From assembly GCA_021018815.1 (NCBI GenBank), contig JAITYX010000026.1:5208001-5272000 (forward strand): a stretch of 64,000 bases of DNA, written 5' to 3'. The notes below the pieces were generated by a model. That model had not been told where the DNA came from and did not search any database. It saw only the letters and a program-made list of their open reading frames with translations. The first letter of the stretch is position 1, and the number at the start of each line of letters is the position of its first letter. The translations under genes and the position numbers were made by a program. This stretch comes from Talinum fruticosum (taxonomy: Eukaryota > Streptophyta > Magnoliopsida > Caryophyllales > Talinaceae). Positions 48,080 to 61,700 of this stretch are shown here, one piece after another.

Positions 48080-48539
48080 ATCTCCCCGTTTTTTATGAAA
48101 GACATTCTTACTTAAGATAGAAACTTGTTAGTTCAAAAGTAAGTTTTTATATCAAATTGATCGGAGCAAAAGAAATATATTCTTAAAAGAACCTTATAAC
48201 GTGCAGCTTAGATCATAACATAACTCGGAACAGGATTGTTGATAATGAATCGGAGCAAATATTTTAGAGAGTCAAGTATTAGAGATGAAAAAGAAAAAAA
48301 TGTAACTCAGAAATAAATATACTCAAAAACGAAAATTCATTCATTGCTCACAAACATATATACACAACACAAATAAAATAGATAAACTCAAACGAAGGGA
48401 AAAGAACTCCCCTAAACCAAACATCCAAGTTTCTATTTTTCTCCCCTATGCATTTCATCAAAAATAGGGAGAAAGTAGCAGAAAAGTACATTAGATGTTG
48501 GACAAAATAAAACCTGAGTTTTTAAAAAAATTAAGAAGA
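48080..48539 (-). other. Distal non-coding region of E
   Basis: GCTCCGAT-type repeats and AT-rich sequence between the polypurine tract and the third gene; no ORF. Confidence 0.6.
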
Positions 48540-50112
48540 CTAAGAAGTAAAAGCAGTGCTGTCCGGAGGAGGAGGGACGAGCAGTGCACCTTCACCTGTA
48601 AGCTTGTGTTGATTGAGATGAGCGAGGAGGCTACGGAACCGGGATGTTAGGAATTTGAGCAGTCGTGATTCTAAGAACCAAAGCCATATCATTCTCAGCT
48701 TCTTCGTCTTCCTCAAAGACAGCTTGTTAGTCGTGCTTTTGAGGAAAGGGCCTTTGACCGACCTACATCGCCGACCTCTTCGAGTCGCTCGGAGCATGAT
48801 CCGAAGAGATCAACTCGGTTCTTCTATGCCTTGGCCCTCAGGTTGAGCAGTCATATCTCCTTCTTTTTCTTCTTTCTCCTCGGCTTCTTCTTCTTTGTCT
48901 TCTTCTCCTCGGCTTCTTTTTCGACTTCAGCTGAAGTTGACTTAGCCGGGCTGGAGGGCTACTCATTAGACATTTCTTAGTCCTCAACAACTTTGGATCT
49001 GTGCTCTTAGAGGTGTCAAATCTGATCATGTTTTTCTTGGATGATCCCTTTGAGCTCGGATATCAGCTTTGGTTCTCCCGAATCCGAGACTATGGGGTTT
49101 TCTGGAGTAGAACCAAGGTTGGAATAAAAAGATTTGAAGATTTTTAGAGTTGCTTGAAAATCCTCGATCAAAGAAGAAAATTTGTTTACCATTTCAGTAA
49201 ACACTTCAACAGAGGGAGGAGGTTGAGAAGTAGAAGGTCCAACGATCGAAGTGGTGCCACTGGTGGAGTCCGAGTCCGAGTAGGAGGAGGTAGCTCGGAT
49301 GCATGAATCCGGATACCGGGCTTGACTTCCTGGTATTCTAGACACTGATAGCTCATTCCTACCTAGACAAACAAGCAAGTTCCAAGTATGCTTTGGGGTC
49401 GGAGGGAAGAGGGACCTTGAACTACTTGAAGACAATAGTCGAAGAGCCCCGAAAGGAAAAGGAGTTGACTTAGAATAAGCAGGCACAGCTTGCCATTTGC
49501 TCGAGAATAGCAGGAAAGAGATCTACTTCATAGCCCTCAAGAATGTCAAAAAGAGCTTTGAGAATCTTAGAGTTGGGATTCTCCTTGCTAGAATGATGAG
49601 AAAAGAAGGTTCTCATCAAGATGAAGTAAAGAAGGCTTGCTTCGATTTCATCCGAGTAATAGAGAAGTTTTTCGTGACTCAGGAACTTCTTTAGCATACT
49701 TATCAAAGAAATCATTAGCGATTTCTATGAAGGGTATAGGATTGGAATTGAGAAGAAGAGTTTTGACATAGAAAAGATTGTAGAGAAGAGTGAGATTGAT
49801 TCGAACAACCTTCTCTTGAACGATAGAGGATATGACACCTTCGGTGGCTGTCATATTTGAGTAGAACTCAAACAGAAGTTCTGGATAAATGTACTCACAA
49901 AAACACAAGTAGTTGTAGACACCAGTGTTCCTGATGTGTGGCAACTAAGAAAGAGAAGTAGAAGAAAAGAATTTGTCATCCAATGTGAAGTGTTGGGTGA
50001 TAAAACACTTAGAGGAATCTAAGGTACCTTCTTGAGTAGCCTCAATCTTTGATTTGGTTCGAGCCTTCTTTGTGGCTGACCCTCCTTCTTGAGCGGTTCA
50101 TCTCTTCGGCAT
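48540..50112 (-). pseudogene. Third gene of Sirevirus E (env-like position)
   Basis: MPKR start at 50110-50112 followed at once by a TGA-type break, then ITQHFTLDDKFF, IRNTGVYNYLCFCEYIYPEL, a FFDKYAKEVPESRK block, HHSSKENPNSKILKALFDILEGYEVDLFPAI, a Ser/Pro-rich middle and a LTGEGALLV end. Order and size match A and B, with clearly more divergence, so this gene was kept over an older split of the family. Confidence 0.68.
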
Positions 50113-50178
50113 TTTGAAAAAGTGGAGAACGAGAGAGAATGAAAAGAGAGAGAGTAGAGCAGAGAGAATTGAGAATTC

Positions 50179-50217
<39 letters not shown>

Positions 50218-50294
50218 GCGAGTAAGTAGTAGTGTTGTGAGTAATGAGAGCAAGTAAGCAATGGGTAAAGTGAAGAAAAGAAAGTGAAGGGGTG

Positions 50295-50303
50295 CTATTT
50301 ATA
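50295..50303 (-). promoter_or_regulatory. Internal TATA box before the third gene of E
   Basis: TATAAATAG on the minus strand, about 185 bp upstream of the MPKR start. Confidence 0.5.
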
Positions 50304-50700
50304 ATGAAAAAGAGACTTTGAACCTTCTTTCCGACTTGAATACCAAGCAACGTTCTCGAGATAGTTGTGTCGTTACGCACTCGTAATGGCTAGTTTTCCA
50401 ACAGCTTCCTTCCGATGGCTAGTTTCTTCGGATTGAAACGTGAGAGAGAGAGAGAGAGAGAGAGAAGAAAGAGTTTTCAAAAATATTTATGAGATTCCCC
50501 ATTTATCTAGAGATGACCTTAGAATTTTGATGTCCATTTTGCTCATAAACTAAGTCCGACTTAATATCTTTTCCGAGTGACTAAGAACACTCAGAAAGCT
50601 AATGACTCATAGCTTAGTCTCATTCTGATTCAACTGATCTACTCATTATCAAAGCATATAACACATAATCATGTAAGAATAATTCATGCAATAAATCACC

Positions 50701-53046
50701 CAATCATGCATTAATCATGCCAAGCTCATTCCTAATAAAACAAAACTGATCCTCACTAAGAGGCTTAGTAATATAAGCTAATTGAAACTTAGTAGGAATA
50801 AATTCAAGCTCAATATCACCTATCTCGGAATGGTCTCTCGAAAATGATAACCGACCTCAATATGGTTAGTCTTTGAGTGTTGAACTAGATTCTTAGTGAT
50901 ACTGATTGCACTTTGGTTGTCACACTTGATTGGGATAGATGTGAATGATAATCCAAGATCTTTCAAGTGTTGCTTGATCCAAAGATTTTGAGCACAACAA
51001 GCTCCAACTGTAATATACTCAGCCTCAGCAGTTGATAGAGCAACCGAATTCTGTTTTTGAATGCCGGGAGATGAGGGATCGACCTAGAAATTGAGATACT
51101 CCTGATGCGCTCTTTCTATCAACCTTGTATCCAGCATAATCAACATCCGAGTATCTAGTGAGAGTCGGTTATGAGACTTTTGAAAACCATAGACCAAGAT
51201 TCCGAGTCTCTGCAAGATATCTAAAAATTCTCTTCACCATAATGATGTGATTCTTTTGGATTAGCTTGAAATCTTGTACAAAGGTAGACATCGAACATGA
51301 TATCTAGCCTACTAGATGTGAGATAGAGTAGAGATCCATCATAGCTCTGTAGAGTTTCTGATCTATAGCTTTACCTTTCTCGTTTGAATCCAGTTTTAAA
51401 CTGCTACTCATAGGTGTTGTTGCATGCTTCGCATCTTGTAGCTTGTATTTCTTCAATAACTCCTTGGTATATTTTGATTGATGGACATAGATGCCATCCT
51501 CGTCTTGTTTGATTTGCAGACCAAGAAAGAAATTGATTTCTCCCATCATACTCAGTTGGAACTCCTGTCTCATTAACCGAGAAAACTCTTGGCATAGAGT
51601 TTCATTAGTAGCTCCAAAAATGATATGATCAACATAAATCTGAATATTAAGAAAATCATTCCCCTTGGTTTTTGTGAAAAGAGTTTTGTCAATCTGACCT
51701 CTTTTGAAACCATTTTCAACCAAGAAACTGCTCGAGTCTTTCATACCAAGCTCTGGGAGCTTGTTTAGGACCATATAAAACCTTTTGCAATTTGAAAACA
51801 TGATTTGGAAATTTTGAGTTTTCAAATCTAGGGGCTTGCTCAACATAAACTTCTTCTTGAATAAAACCATTCAGAAAAGCACATTTGACATCCATTTGAT
51901 AAAACTTGATGTTCATGCTAGATGGAAATGCTTGAGAGAATTCTAATTGCCTCAACCCTAGCAATAGGTGCAAAGGTTTCCCCACAATCAATTCCTTCGT
52001 CTTGGTTGTAACCCTGAGCAACAAGTCTAGCCTTATTTTTGACTACCAACCCTTCCTCATCCAGGTTGTTCTTGAAGACCCATTTGGTTCCTATTACTAG
52101 GTGGTCGGAAGGTCATTTGGTCAAAGTTCGGACTTGGTTTCTTTCAAATTAATTAAGCTCTTCTTACATGGCCTCTACCCATTCAGGTTCATTTAGGACT
52201 TCTAGTGCATTTTTGGCTTCTATTAATGAGATGAATGAAGAAAATGCACACAGATTTTACGAGAGAAGAACAAGTTCTTACCCCACTGTTGATATCGGAG
52301 AGTATGTTTTCGGTGGGTTACTTGGATGCATATTTGAATGCTCTACCTATCCTCTAATTGACAAAGTTGGTTGGTTGAATGGCCTGATCTTCAGTAGGTT
52401 GATCTTGCTGAGTCTCTACATTAGCTTGTTCTTCAGCATTCTGAGCTGACTCTTGACTTTGTTCATTCCGAGTCACAACATTTTGAGTTGGTTCGTTCGA
52501 GTTGTCTTATTCCGAGTTTCCTCAATCCTTCTATTTTGACTCTTTTTGAGCTCGCTCAGCAAGGTCGTCTTCATCTCTGTTAAGCATGAGATCCGAGTAT
52601 GTGGATTCACTTATTCTGCCGAGATCAATCTCATCAAAGACAACATGGATACTTTCTTCCACTTTGTCAGTCCTTTTGTTAAACACACGATAAGCTTTAC
52701 TATGAGATGAGTAACCCGGAAATATAACTTCATCTCATCTAGCATCAAACTTAGTAAGATAATCCTTACCATTATTATGCACAAAGCATTTATATCCAAA
52801 TGGTCTCGAAATATGAGATGTTGGGCTTCTTTCCCTTGTATAGCTTATAAGGTGTTTTCTTCAGAATATGTCCGATGAGGCATCCGTTGAGTGTCTAATT
52901 TGCTGTGTTGACCGCCTCAACCTAGAAGTAGTAAGGTAGATCATTTTCAATCATCGAGTCCTTCCTATTTCTTCAAGAGTTCTGTTATTCCTCTCCACTA
53001 CTCCATTTTGTTGAGGATTTCTTGGTGTAGAGAAGTTATGAGAGAT
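50701..53046 (-). pseudogene. Element E pol, 3' half (integrase end, RT, RNase H)
   Basis: Right to left: the integrase end, cut at GAGAGAT where D is inserted; the connecting region (KWKKVSMLSLMR in a shifted frame); RT with YQMDVKCAFLNGF and a YVDH-like active site near 51625; RNase H ending near 50715. In-frame stops and shifts are common. The second Asp of the RT box appears replaced by His (IYVDHIIFGA), a direct loss of a catalytic residue. Confidence 0.8.
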
Positions 53047-54526
53047 TGAAGGTTTGCTCTTGAGGAGACTTAGTCACCCTAGAGGGGGTGAATAGGGTGA
53101 TGAGGAAATTTAATCAATAAATGGAAGATTAAAGTCTAAAACAAACTTTGAGACTGTTTGAGTCTAGATTGGACTCGGAAAAGTGTTAACTCGTAAATTA
53201 CGTGGAAACCCTCCTGGGGCAGAAAACCACGGCCCGTGCTAATCCAAGCACCAAGTCAAATTCACTATTTTGAATCCACAAAATACAGTAGAAAGACTTC
53301 ACCGAATTGCTGCCTTAAACAATTCCTTACAAGATTTTCCTAGACTCGAAGTTCCCTTATTCGATCTAGTACTTCCTAACCGAGGTAACCTTTACAGACT
53401 TAGTCAAGGAACCTTACTTAGAAAGTAATAAAGAGAATTTGTAACTGATTACAAGACCTTACAACTCAGAAAGATGCTAAGTACGAGTTGGAGTTGTAAG
53501 TAGAAGATTGAGTATGAATACAAAGACTTTTTCTTAAGTATGTATATTGACAATGATTCCAGCAATCTTCAAGTCTTTAGAGTTGGCTTATATTTATAGA
53601 TGACCAAGCAGATTAGCTGTTGTGACTATTTTCCGATTAGAAGTCCTCTCGAGACCGTTGTAACGGTTCTTCCGAGTGGCTCGAAAAGATCCGTTGGGAT
53701 GTGAACGTTGTGCAACGGCTCTTAAATTCTTAGGATGTCTCAATCCACTCGGTGTTGTTTTGAAAAGTATGGTGGAAGCCACTGTTGAGCTTAGCGTTGA
53801 AGATTTCTAGTTTTAGAAACAGACAACCCCGAGACAGATGTCCGGGCCTTGGTCGAAGTAGAAAAAGCCTTATCTCGTTGGTGATTTGATATCTTGAAGC
53901 CTCGTTACTTTTGTAATTAAAAAATAGGATAACCTTGTTTAGATAACCTACAAAAGTAAATCAATTTTGGATCCAAGATTAGACACATATAATAATTTAA
54001 TTAAGATAATTAGGTGCATCATTATTTGAATCCTGGAAGAGTGAAATTTTCTAAGTCTAATATCCATTACACTCAAATTTCATCCGAGTCGGTTTGGAGA
54101 AAGATCAAGTTAGATAAAGAATATCGAGTAAGAGTACTTGATCTATACAAATATAGTTCAAACAAAACAAGCTGACTTAAAGAAATGAATTAACGCTGTA
54201 ATTCACTTGATCTTGGAATATGAAGTCGGACCCGAATTTAAACGTGTTAGATCGAATATTTGAACATGCAATACGTTCGAGTATTGTCCGAGTGACTCGG
54301 AACTATGAGTGTGAAATGATGAGTAAGAGTATGCTTTCCGAGTCGGTTAGAATCAAATGAAAACATATGCAATAGTTTCGTAACACTCGAGAGAAGGTTG
54401 TGTATCACTCGGAAAAGTTTCTATAGCACTTAGAATGACTTGTAATCAAAACTTACACGAGATGAAGTTTGTACCTGATTCCTTGATAGTACTCAAAATG
54501 TTATACATGCAAAGTCCGAGTCTTCA
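53047..54526 (-). mobile_element. Sirevirus D 3' LTR
   Basis: TGAAGG...GAGTCTTCA, 1.48 kb, inserted in E's integrase after GAGAT. Followed by a polypurine tract (ATCTCCCCTTTTG on the plus strand), so D runs rightwards on the minus strand. Confidence 0.8.
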
Positions 54527-55173
54527 ATCTCCCCTTTTGATGAAAGGCATTCCATACTTAGAAACTTTGTTAGTGTTATAAACCCGATTTTTCATTCTTT
54601 CTCAAAGAATGTCGGAGTATAGAAATAGAATCATATAAAATAGCTAAAGTGATTCAAACTTAGATTTTATCAGAGCAATTAAACTTAGATTGCATCAGAG
54701 CTAAAAAACTAAAATATGCATAGAAATGAAGTGAATCGAGCTTAGATTATTGCTTACATTAGAAAAAAATGTAACCGAGTTTATAGATCGGAGCAAGAAA
54801 AATAATGTGTAACCGAGTTGATATATTAGGGCAAGATGAACTCAGAAAAAATTGAAACTCGAAAAAAATTATACTGAGAGATAAATAAGCACGTAGAAAC
54901 TTCATTAATATTCACATAGAAAGAATATATACCAAAAAAAAGAAACTCCCCTAAACAAGGCAACAAAATTTTCTAACTATTCTCCCCCTTGCCTTTCAGA
55001 TGAAAAACAAAAAGTGGAAGAATGTATGAAAAAGATACAATTTGTTTGTCTAGACAAAAAAAAAAAAAAAACAGAGAAAATGGTGGAGAGGGAGCGAGTC
55101 TCGGTTGAGGTGGACGAACTAGCGATGCGCCTTCGCTGGTAAGAGCGGGATGATGTTGAAGATAGAGGCAGGG
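54527..55173 (-). pseudogene. Sirevirus D distal region with the end of its third gene
   Basis: GCTCCGAT-type repeats, then the conserved C-terminal wording of the third gene (LTSEGASLVRPP...APSPP) near 55080-55140. Element C interrupts it at 55174, so the rest of D lies beyond the window. Confidence 0.65.
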
Positions 55174-57514
55174 TGTTGACCTTGTCGTACAGCAACAAAT
55201 TAAACCACTACTTAGGCTTATAATAAACAATATAGTAAGGGCAAGTAGGGATCGAATCCACGAGGAAAGATACTGTAAAAAATCAAACTTTCAATCTAAT
55301 TAAACTAACTATTCTAGTTATTTACCTTATAAAATTCAAACAAATCAAATTAACTACTAAATTTCTAATTTTAATTCTAAGAAAAACTTCTGAGATTATG
55401 CACTATTATTCTAATAATCTAAATTTAACAAAACTATCCTAATTAATTCTGGAAAAATCAAAACAGAAAATCAAATAAAAACTTAAATAGACAATTAAAA
55501 CGTAGAATAATTCAGAATTAAATAACTAAAAATAACAGAAAATTATCTAATAATATAAATAAATATCCCAGACAGAAAATAAAGCTTGCAATAACCCAGG
55601 AATATTTTTTATAATTTTTCAGAATAATTAAAACAGAAAACTAAAGCAGAAATTAAATAAATTCTAAAACAGAAAATTAAATAAATAATATTCTGCACTA
55701 AATTAATTACGAAAATAAATACTAAAATTATCCAAAATAATAATACTAATTTTCTAAACCTAAGAAAACCCTAAAAATATAAAAATAAAATTTAAAACCT
55801 AATTTACGAATTTATTTAACTAAAAATCTGCAGTAATTAAATTCAAGAATTAAATCTGAAAAATTATCAAATTAATTCCAAAAATTCTAAAATTTAATCA
55901 CAGCAAACTAGGACTCTATCTAAACGTTAAAAGAAAATAAAACATAAAAAATAACAAAAGAAACTATTTTTAAACTAATTTCTAACAAACTAACTCAAAA
56001 ATAATAAAAACTAACAGAAAATTAATTCTGAAAATTAAAATATATAAAGACTCAAAATTAAATTAAAATAAAATTACTAAAACTAACCTAAAATAATGAT
56101 CTTTAGGGGGTTTAATGAAATTGATAATAAAAGACTATAACTTTATAAGTAAAAATTAATAAACTCAAGAAAATAACTAAAAGCAAACAAATAATTATCA
56201 AAGATAGCAAATTTATAAAAACACTTAGTATAATCTATATCCACCATGCAAATTATTATTTATCATTAATACACAAATTGATCTATCCATGAGCTAAACT
56301 GTAGAAGACAACCACTAGCGGATCTTCCCCGTTTTTCCTTAATTATTAGTTTACTTAGGCCTAGCCCTAATATAAACCCTCCTAATATTGATAACCCTAG
56401 CACTAGCACTAGAATTTAATCAAATTAGAGCATTAAGTATTAGAAAAACATCATCTAGCACCTAATAACCAATCTACTAGCAAATTGATTTAAGAAGGAT
56501 CTATGATAATTTCCTAATTAAAAGAGATGGGTATGAGCCATCCATGATTAACTAGGGTGATACTTATGTCTAAAAGATCAAACAATTACGTACTTAAACC
56601 CTTAAACTATCACATGAATTTATATAAAACTAAGTAGCGTGCACTCTAATTAATTAGACATAAATTCATAAACATTAAACACAAATTATCATAGAATTAT
56701 GGATCGAATCAATAAGACAATAAAAATCGAAACTTTGTTTCAAAATAAATAATTTAACATGGCTTCAAGTAGACTATACTAAGTATAAGAAAAACTACTC
56801 ACACATAATGTAATTTAAAACATGTAAACTAAATAAAACTAGCATCTTTAATATTAATCTAACAATAAAAACTCAATCTTTTCTAATAAAAATTACAAAA
56901 CTAAATTATACTACCGATATTAGTTTCTTTGACCGGGAAGATGAAGAAGATGATGATGGATGGTAGCTGGCTGGGCAGCAGACAGCAGCAGCCAGCAAGG
57001 AGCAGCAGCAGCAGATGCGGTGCAGCCAGGAACAAGCAGCAGCGGCAGCAAGCGGTGGTGGCTGGGCGGCTGCACCGGTGGACGGCAGCAAGGTGCAAGC
57101 GGCAGCAGGTAAGTGTGGGTGCCGTGGACAGCAAGCAGCAGGTGGTGATTGTGTGTGGCTGGCTTCCTAGGTATCTCTCCATGATGATAATAAGTAGTAT
57201 ATATAGGGTGAAAGAGTTAGGGTTTATTTCTCTTTCTTCTCTTCTAAGTTTCCTTTTCTATTCCAATTAGGATTTCCTAAAATATAATATCCTAAAATAA
57301 ATATTTTATTACATATTATATTTATGGACCGACTTCATATATTTTCTTGGATGCTTGCCGGTAGCTAAAAATCCACTTTTAACGACTTTTCTTCTCTTCC
57401 CCACTTTATTCGATAATTCCCTATAAATAGACAAAATAGGATAATTTAGATAAAATAAATTATATAATATAAACTAAATAGCTACTAAAAATACGTATAA
57501 AATGCGACTTGACA
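55174..57514 (-). repeat. Element C 3' LTR
   Basis: 2.34 kb, TGTTGACC...CTTGACA on the plus strand. Minus-strand TATA at 57198-57205. Very similar to the solo LTR at 36996-39151. Confidence 0.85.
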
Positions 57515-57530
57515 AATCCCCCACTCTTAG
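57515..57530 (-). promoter_or_regulatory. Polypurine tract of C
   Basis: CTAAGAGTGGGGGATT on the minus strand directly before the LTR. Confidence 0.75.
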
Positions 57531-58749
57531 ACTTTGGACGTCCTCATGCAAAGAAATCTAAGATTCGATCTAATAATACGCTTTCTTATAAAGATATACA
57601 TAAAACATAAAGTTTACACTAAGTTTGCCTTGCTTTTCAAAAATACTTTGATGAAAAATTTGTCTTTCCCAAGCAAGTGAAGAACTAAACATTTCATTGT
57701 CATCGGAGAGTTTATTCATCAGCCTCACAATATCTCTTTTAATTAAGCAACAATCAAAAATTTATCCATCTTTTTCAAACATGTACATTCCGGTCAAGAG
57801 GTCTAAAACTTTTTAGGATGGGAAAAATTAAGGTGTAGTATGGTTATAGAGACATTGAATCAGCATATAATTCACTAAAAATCGATAATAAACTTGTTTT
57901 GCAAACCTTTTTTTTTTTTTTCAATTATATATATATATAACTCCATTCAAGCACATATTCGAGGCCCATATAGGGTCTTAGAAATATAACACTCCGTGTC
58001 TTCCACTCACCCAAACAGAGGTGCTGGAGTTAATACTCTATTTTTTTTAATTTTTTTTTCCGTTAGTATGGTTCGAGCCATTGATCGGCCGAAAAGGGGC
58101 ATGACTCTCCCAGCATGGGTTACTCCATTCATAAGGCTCAACTTGAGACCTAAACTTAAGGGGAAATGGCGCCGAGCCACCAACTCCGACCCATGTTGGT
58201 AAACTAACAAATTTTTTTTATTTATTATTTTTTTTAACTAAGTAGGCAAAACAAGAAAAATCAAAATTTTAATGAGTCAATCTGCTAAGTTCAGTAGTCT
58301 AGGTGAACGGTTTAAGTCAATTTATTACCTCTATCACGATTATATAGCATGATCAATTGGACGAGAAAAATTATGATTATCACTAATTGAAGAAATATAT
58401 GAGGATCAACTCAAACAACTCCGAATGACAATTAACATGTTCAAATTTCTCACTTTCAAAGGGAAAGAAAAACTATTAAGCAAGTTAACCTAGCATATAT
58501 TTATATTCATGCATTTCTTTACAAGAAAGACACTATTTTTTTTTAATAAAAATAAGATAAATATAAATGCATAAAATTAAAATGCAGGATGCACTCCCCA
58601 CACTTAATTCATGCATTGTCCCTAATGCATGCTAAATAAAAATTAAAGTAAAATTAAAGTAAAAATTATAGAAACTTCCCCGAAAATGTTGGGTTGCCTC
58701 CCAACCAAGTGCCTTTGTTTACTTGTTTTTGGCTAGACATTGTTGTAGC
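57531..58749 (-). other. Element C 3' non-coding region
   Basis: About 1.2 kb, AT-rich with poly-T runs (57909-57920, 58041-58060) and a moderately GC-rich island (58070-58200) that gives short ORFs on both strands. Many Athila elements carry an env-like ORF here; none is legible. Confidence 0.6.
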
Positions 58750-61700
58750 TCATGGATCTTCTAAATGTATCTCCTCTACTAAGCAAATTTGGCTTCCTTC
58801 ATAAAAATTCTTTAACCTGTAACCATTCACCTTAAAAATTTTGTTAGTAGAATAGCTTTTAATCTCAACAGCCCCATGTGGAAAAGTCTTTACTACCTCA
58901 AATGGTCCTAGCCATCTAGAGTTTAACTTTCCAGGAAAAAGCCTTAGTTGTGAATTGAACAATAACACTTTCTCCCCTTTTGAAATTCCTTCCCGACAAG
59001 CTTAGCATCATGAAATCCTTTGGCTTTACCTTTATAAATTATTGAATTGTCACAAGCTTCTATACGAATCTCTTCTAATTCTTGCAGTTGTAGCTTACGC
59101 TCCTTTCCCGCTAAGTCATAATCTAAATTACACTTCTTTACAGCCCAATATGATTTGTGCTCTAACTCTACAGGAAGATGACATGCTTTTCCAAAGACTA
59201 GTCTGTAAGGTGACATACCTATAGGGGTCTTGTATGCAGTTCCGTAAGCCCGGAGAGCTTCATCTAACCTAAGACTCCAATCCTTCTTATCTGGTCTAAC
59301 AACTTTTCTAGAATTCCTTTGATTTCTCTATTAGAGATTTCAGCTTGGCCATTTGTTTGGGGATGATAACTTGTAGATACCTTATGAATTACATGGTATT
59401 TAGCTAGTAGGGTACCTAAAGTTTTATTACAAAAATGTGTCCCTCTATCACTAATGATTGCTCTAGGTACTCCATATCTATGTAGAATACGAGATTTAAC
59501 ATGCTTCACCACAGTCTTAGCATCATCAACTTTAGTAGCTATCGCTTCAACCCATTTAGACACATAATCAACAAACAGGAGTATGTAAGTAAAACCAAAG
59601 GAAAAGGGAAATGGTCCCATGAAATCCACTCCCCACACATCAAATATTTGACACACATACATATTATATAGGGGCATTTGATTCCTCCCCGATAAATTTC
59701 CTCGTCTTTTGGCATGCTTCACATTTTTGCAAAAATCATAAGCATTACGAAAAATAGTAGGCCAATAAAATCCACATTCTAAAACTCTGTGTGCTGTTCT
59801 TTTTGGGCCAAAATGCCCTCCACTTTCGGATGAGTGACAGAAAATTAAAATCGAATGAAACTCGAGTGTCATCTACACAACGCCTTATAATTTGATCTCC
59901 ACAAAATTTCCACAAGTACGGGTCATCCCAAACATAATATTTAGCCTCGAGATCTTATCTTTTCTTTTTGGGCTGTAGACATGTCTCTTGGAAAAGTTTT
60001 GGCAACTATGTAATTTACTATGTCAGCATACCAAGGTAATCTATCAATGACAACATATAAAGTCTCATCAGGAAAACAATCACCGAAAGGGTCACTACTT
60101 TCCCCATTTTCTAACCTACTCGGATGGTCTGCGACTAAGTTTTCAGCTCCTCGCTTGTCTTTAAATTCTATTTCAAATTCTTGTAGTAATAAGACCCATC
60201 TAATCAATCTTAGTTTAGAGTCGTTCTTTTCAAGAGATATTTAATAGCAGCATGATCAGTATAAACAGTAACTTTCACACCTAGCGAGATAAGGACGAAA
60301 CTTTTCGAGAGCGAAAATAATAGCATACATTTCTTTTGTCTGTTGTGGTATAGTTACATTGTGCTTGGTCAAGAGTTCTAGAAGCATAATGAATTGCATA
60401 TGGTACCCTTCCTACTTTTTGACCTAAGACAGCCCCTACCGCATTATTACTAGCATCACACATCAACTCAAAAGGTAAGGCCCAGTTAGGAGGTTGTACA
60501 ATAGGAGTAGTGGTCAATTTTAGCTTCAGTTCATCAAACGCCCTCTCACATTCCTCATGAAAATCAAATTTAGAATCTTCTGCAAGTAAAGCACATAAAG
60601 GAGAGGCAATCTTTGAGAAGTCTTTAATAAATCTCCTATAAAATCCAACATGACCTAAAAATGATCTTACATCCTTAACGCATTTGGGGTAGGGTAAAGA
60701 TTGAATGATGTCTACTTTTGCCTTGTCAACTTCTAAACCCTTAGATGGCACAACATGCCCTGATATGACCCCATGTTCAACCATGAAATGACACTTTTCA
60801 AAATTAAGTACCAAATTAGTTTCGATGCAACGCCTGAGTATTAAAGTAAGATGATGTAAACACTCATCGAATGAATCACCATGCACAGTAAAATCATCCA
60901 TGAAAACTTCCATAATCTTGGTGATAAACTCGAAAAGATACTCATCATACATCTTTGAAATGTAGCAGGAGCATTACATAAACCAAAAGGCATTCTCCTA
61001 AAAGCATAAGTGCCAAAGGGACATGTAAAAGTGGTCTTTTCCTGATCTTTAGGAGCTATAGGGACTTGAATATACCCTGAATATCCATCTAGAAAACAAT
61101 AATGTGTCTTTCCAGCTAATCTTTCTAACATTTGGTCCATAAAAGGCAAGGGAAAATGATCTTTCTTTGTGGCTTTGTTCGGTTTTCTATAGTCAATGCA
61201 CACTCTCCAGCCACTCGGACTCTAGTAGGGACTGGTTCACCTTCCTTGTTTTGTACTATTGTTGTACCCCCTTTTTAGGAACTACGTCAATTGGACTAAC
61301 CCATTCAGAATCAGCTATGGGGTAGATCACTCCAAGCATCGATCCACTTAAGAATTTCTTTTGCACTACCTCCATCATAGGTGGGTTTAATCTCCGTTGA
61401 GGGTCTCTCTTAGGCTTAACCTCTAACTCTAAAGTGATTTTATGTGAACACAATGTTGGGCTCAGCCCTTTCAGGTCTGCTAAAGTCCACCCTAATGCTT
61501 CACTATGTTCTCTAAGCACCTTAATAAGCTTATCTTCTTGTTCAAGTGTTAGTGCATTAGAAATTATAACAGGTAAGGTCTCATTATCTCCTAAATAAGC
61601 ATATTTTAAATTTTCAGGCAATGGTTTCAAATCTAATTTAGGGGGTGAAACAAGAGAAGGTAGCAACTTTTCATGATTTACAGTGCAACTTTATCATATT

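Noticed and set aside
57996..58210. Overlapping ORFs on both strands in the 3' region of element C
   Set aside because: No domain, flanked by poly-T runs, no match to an env-like product.
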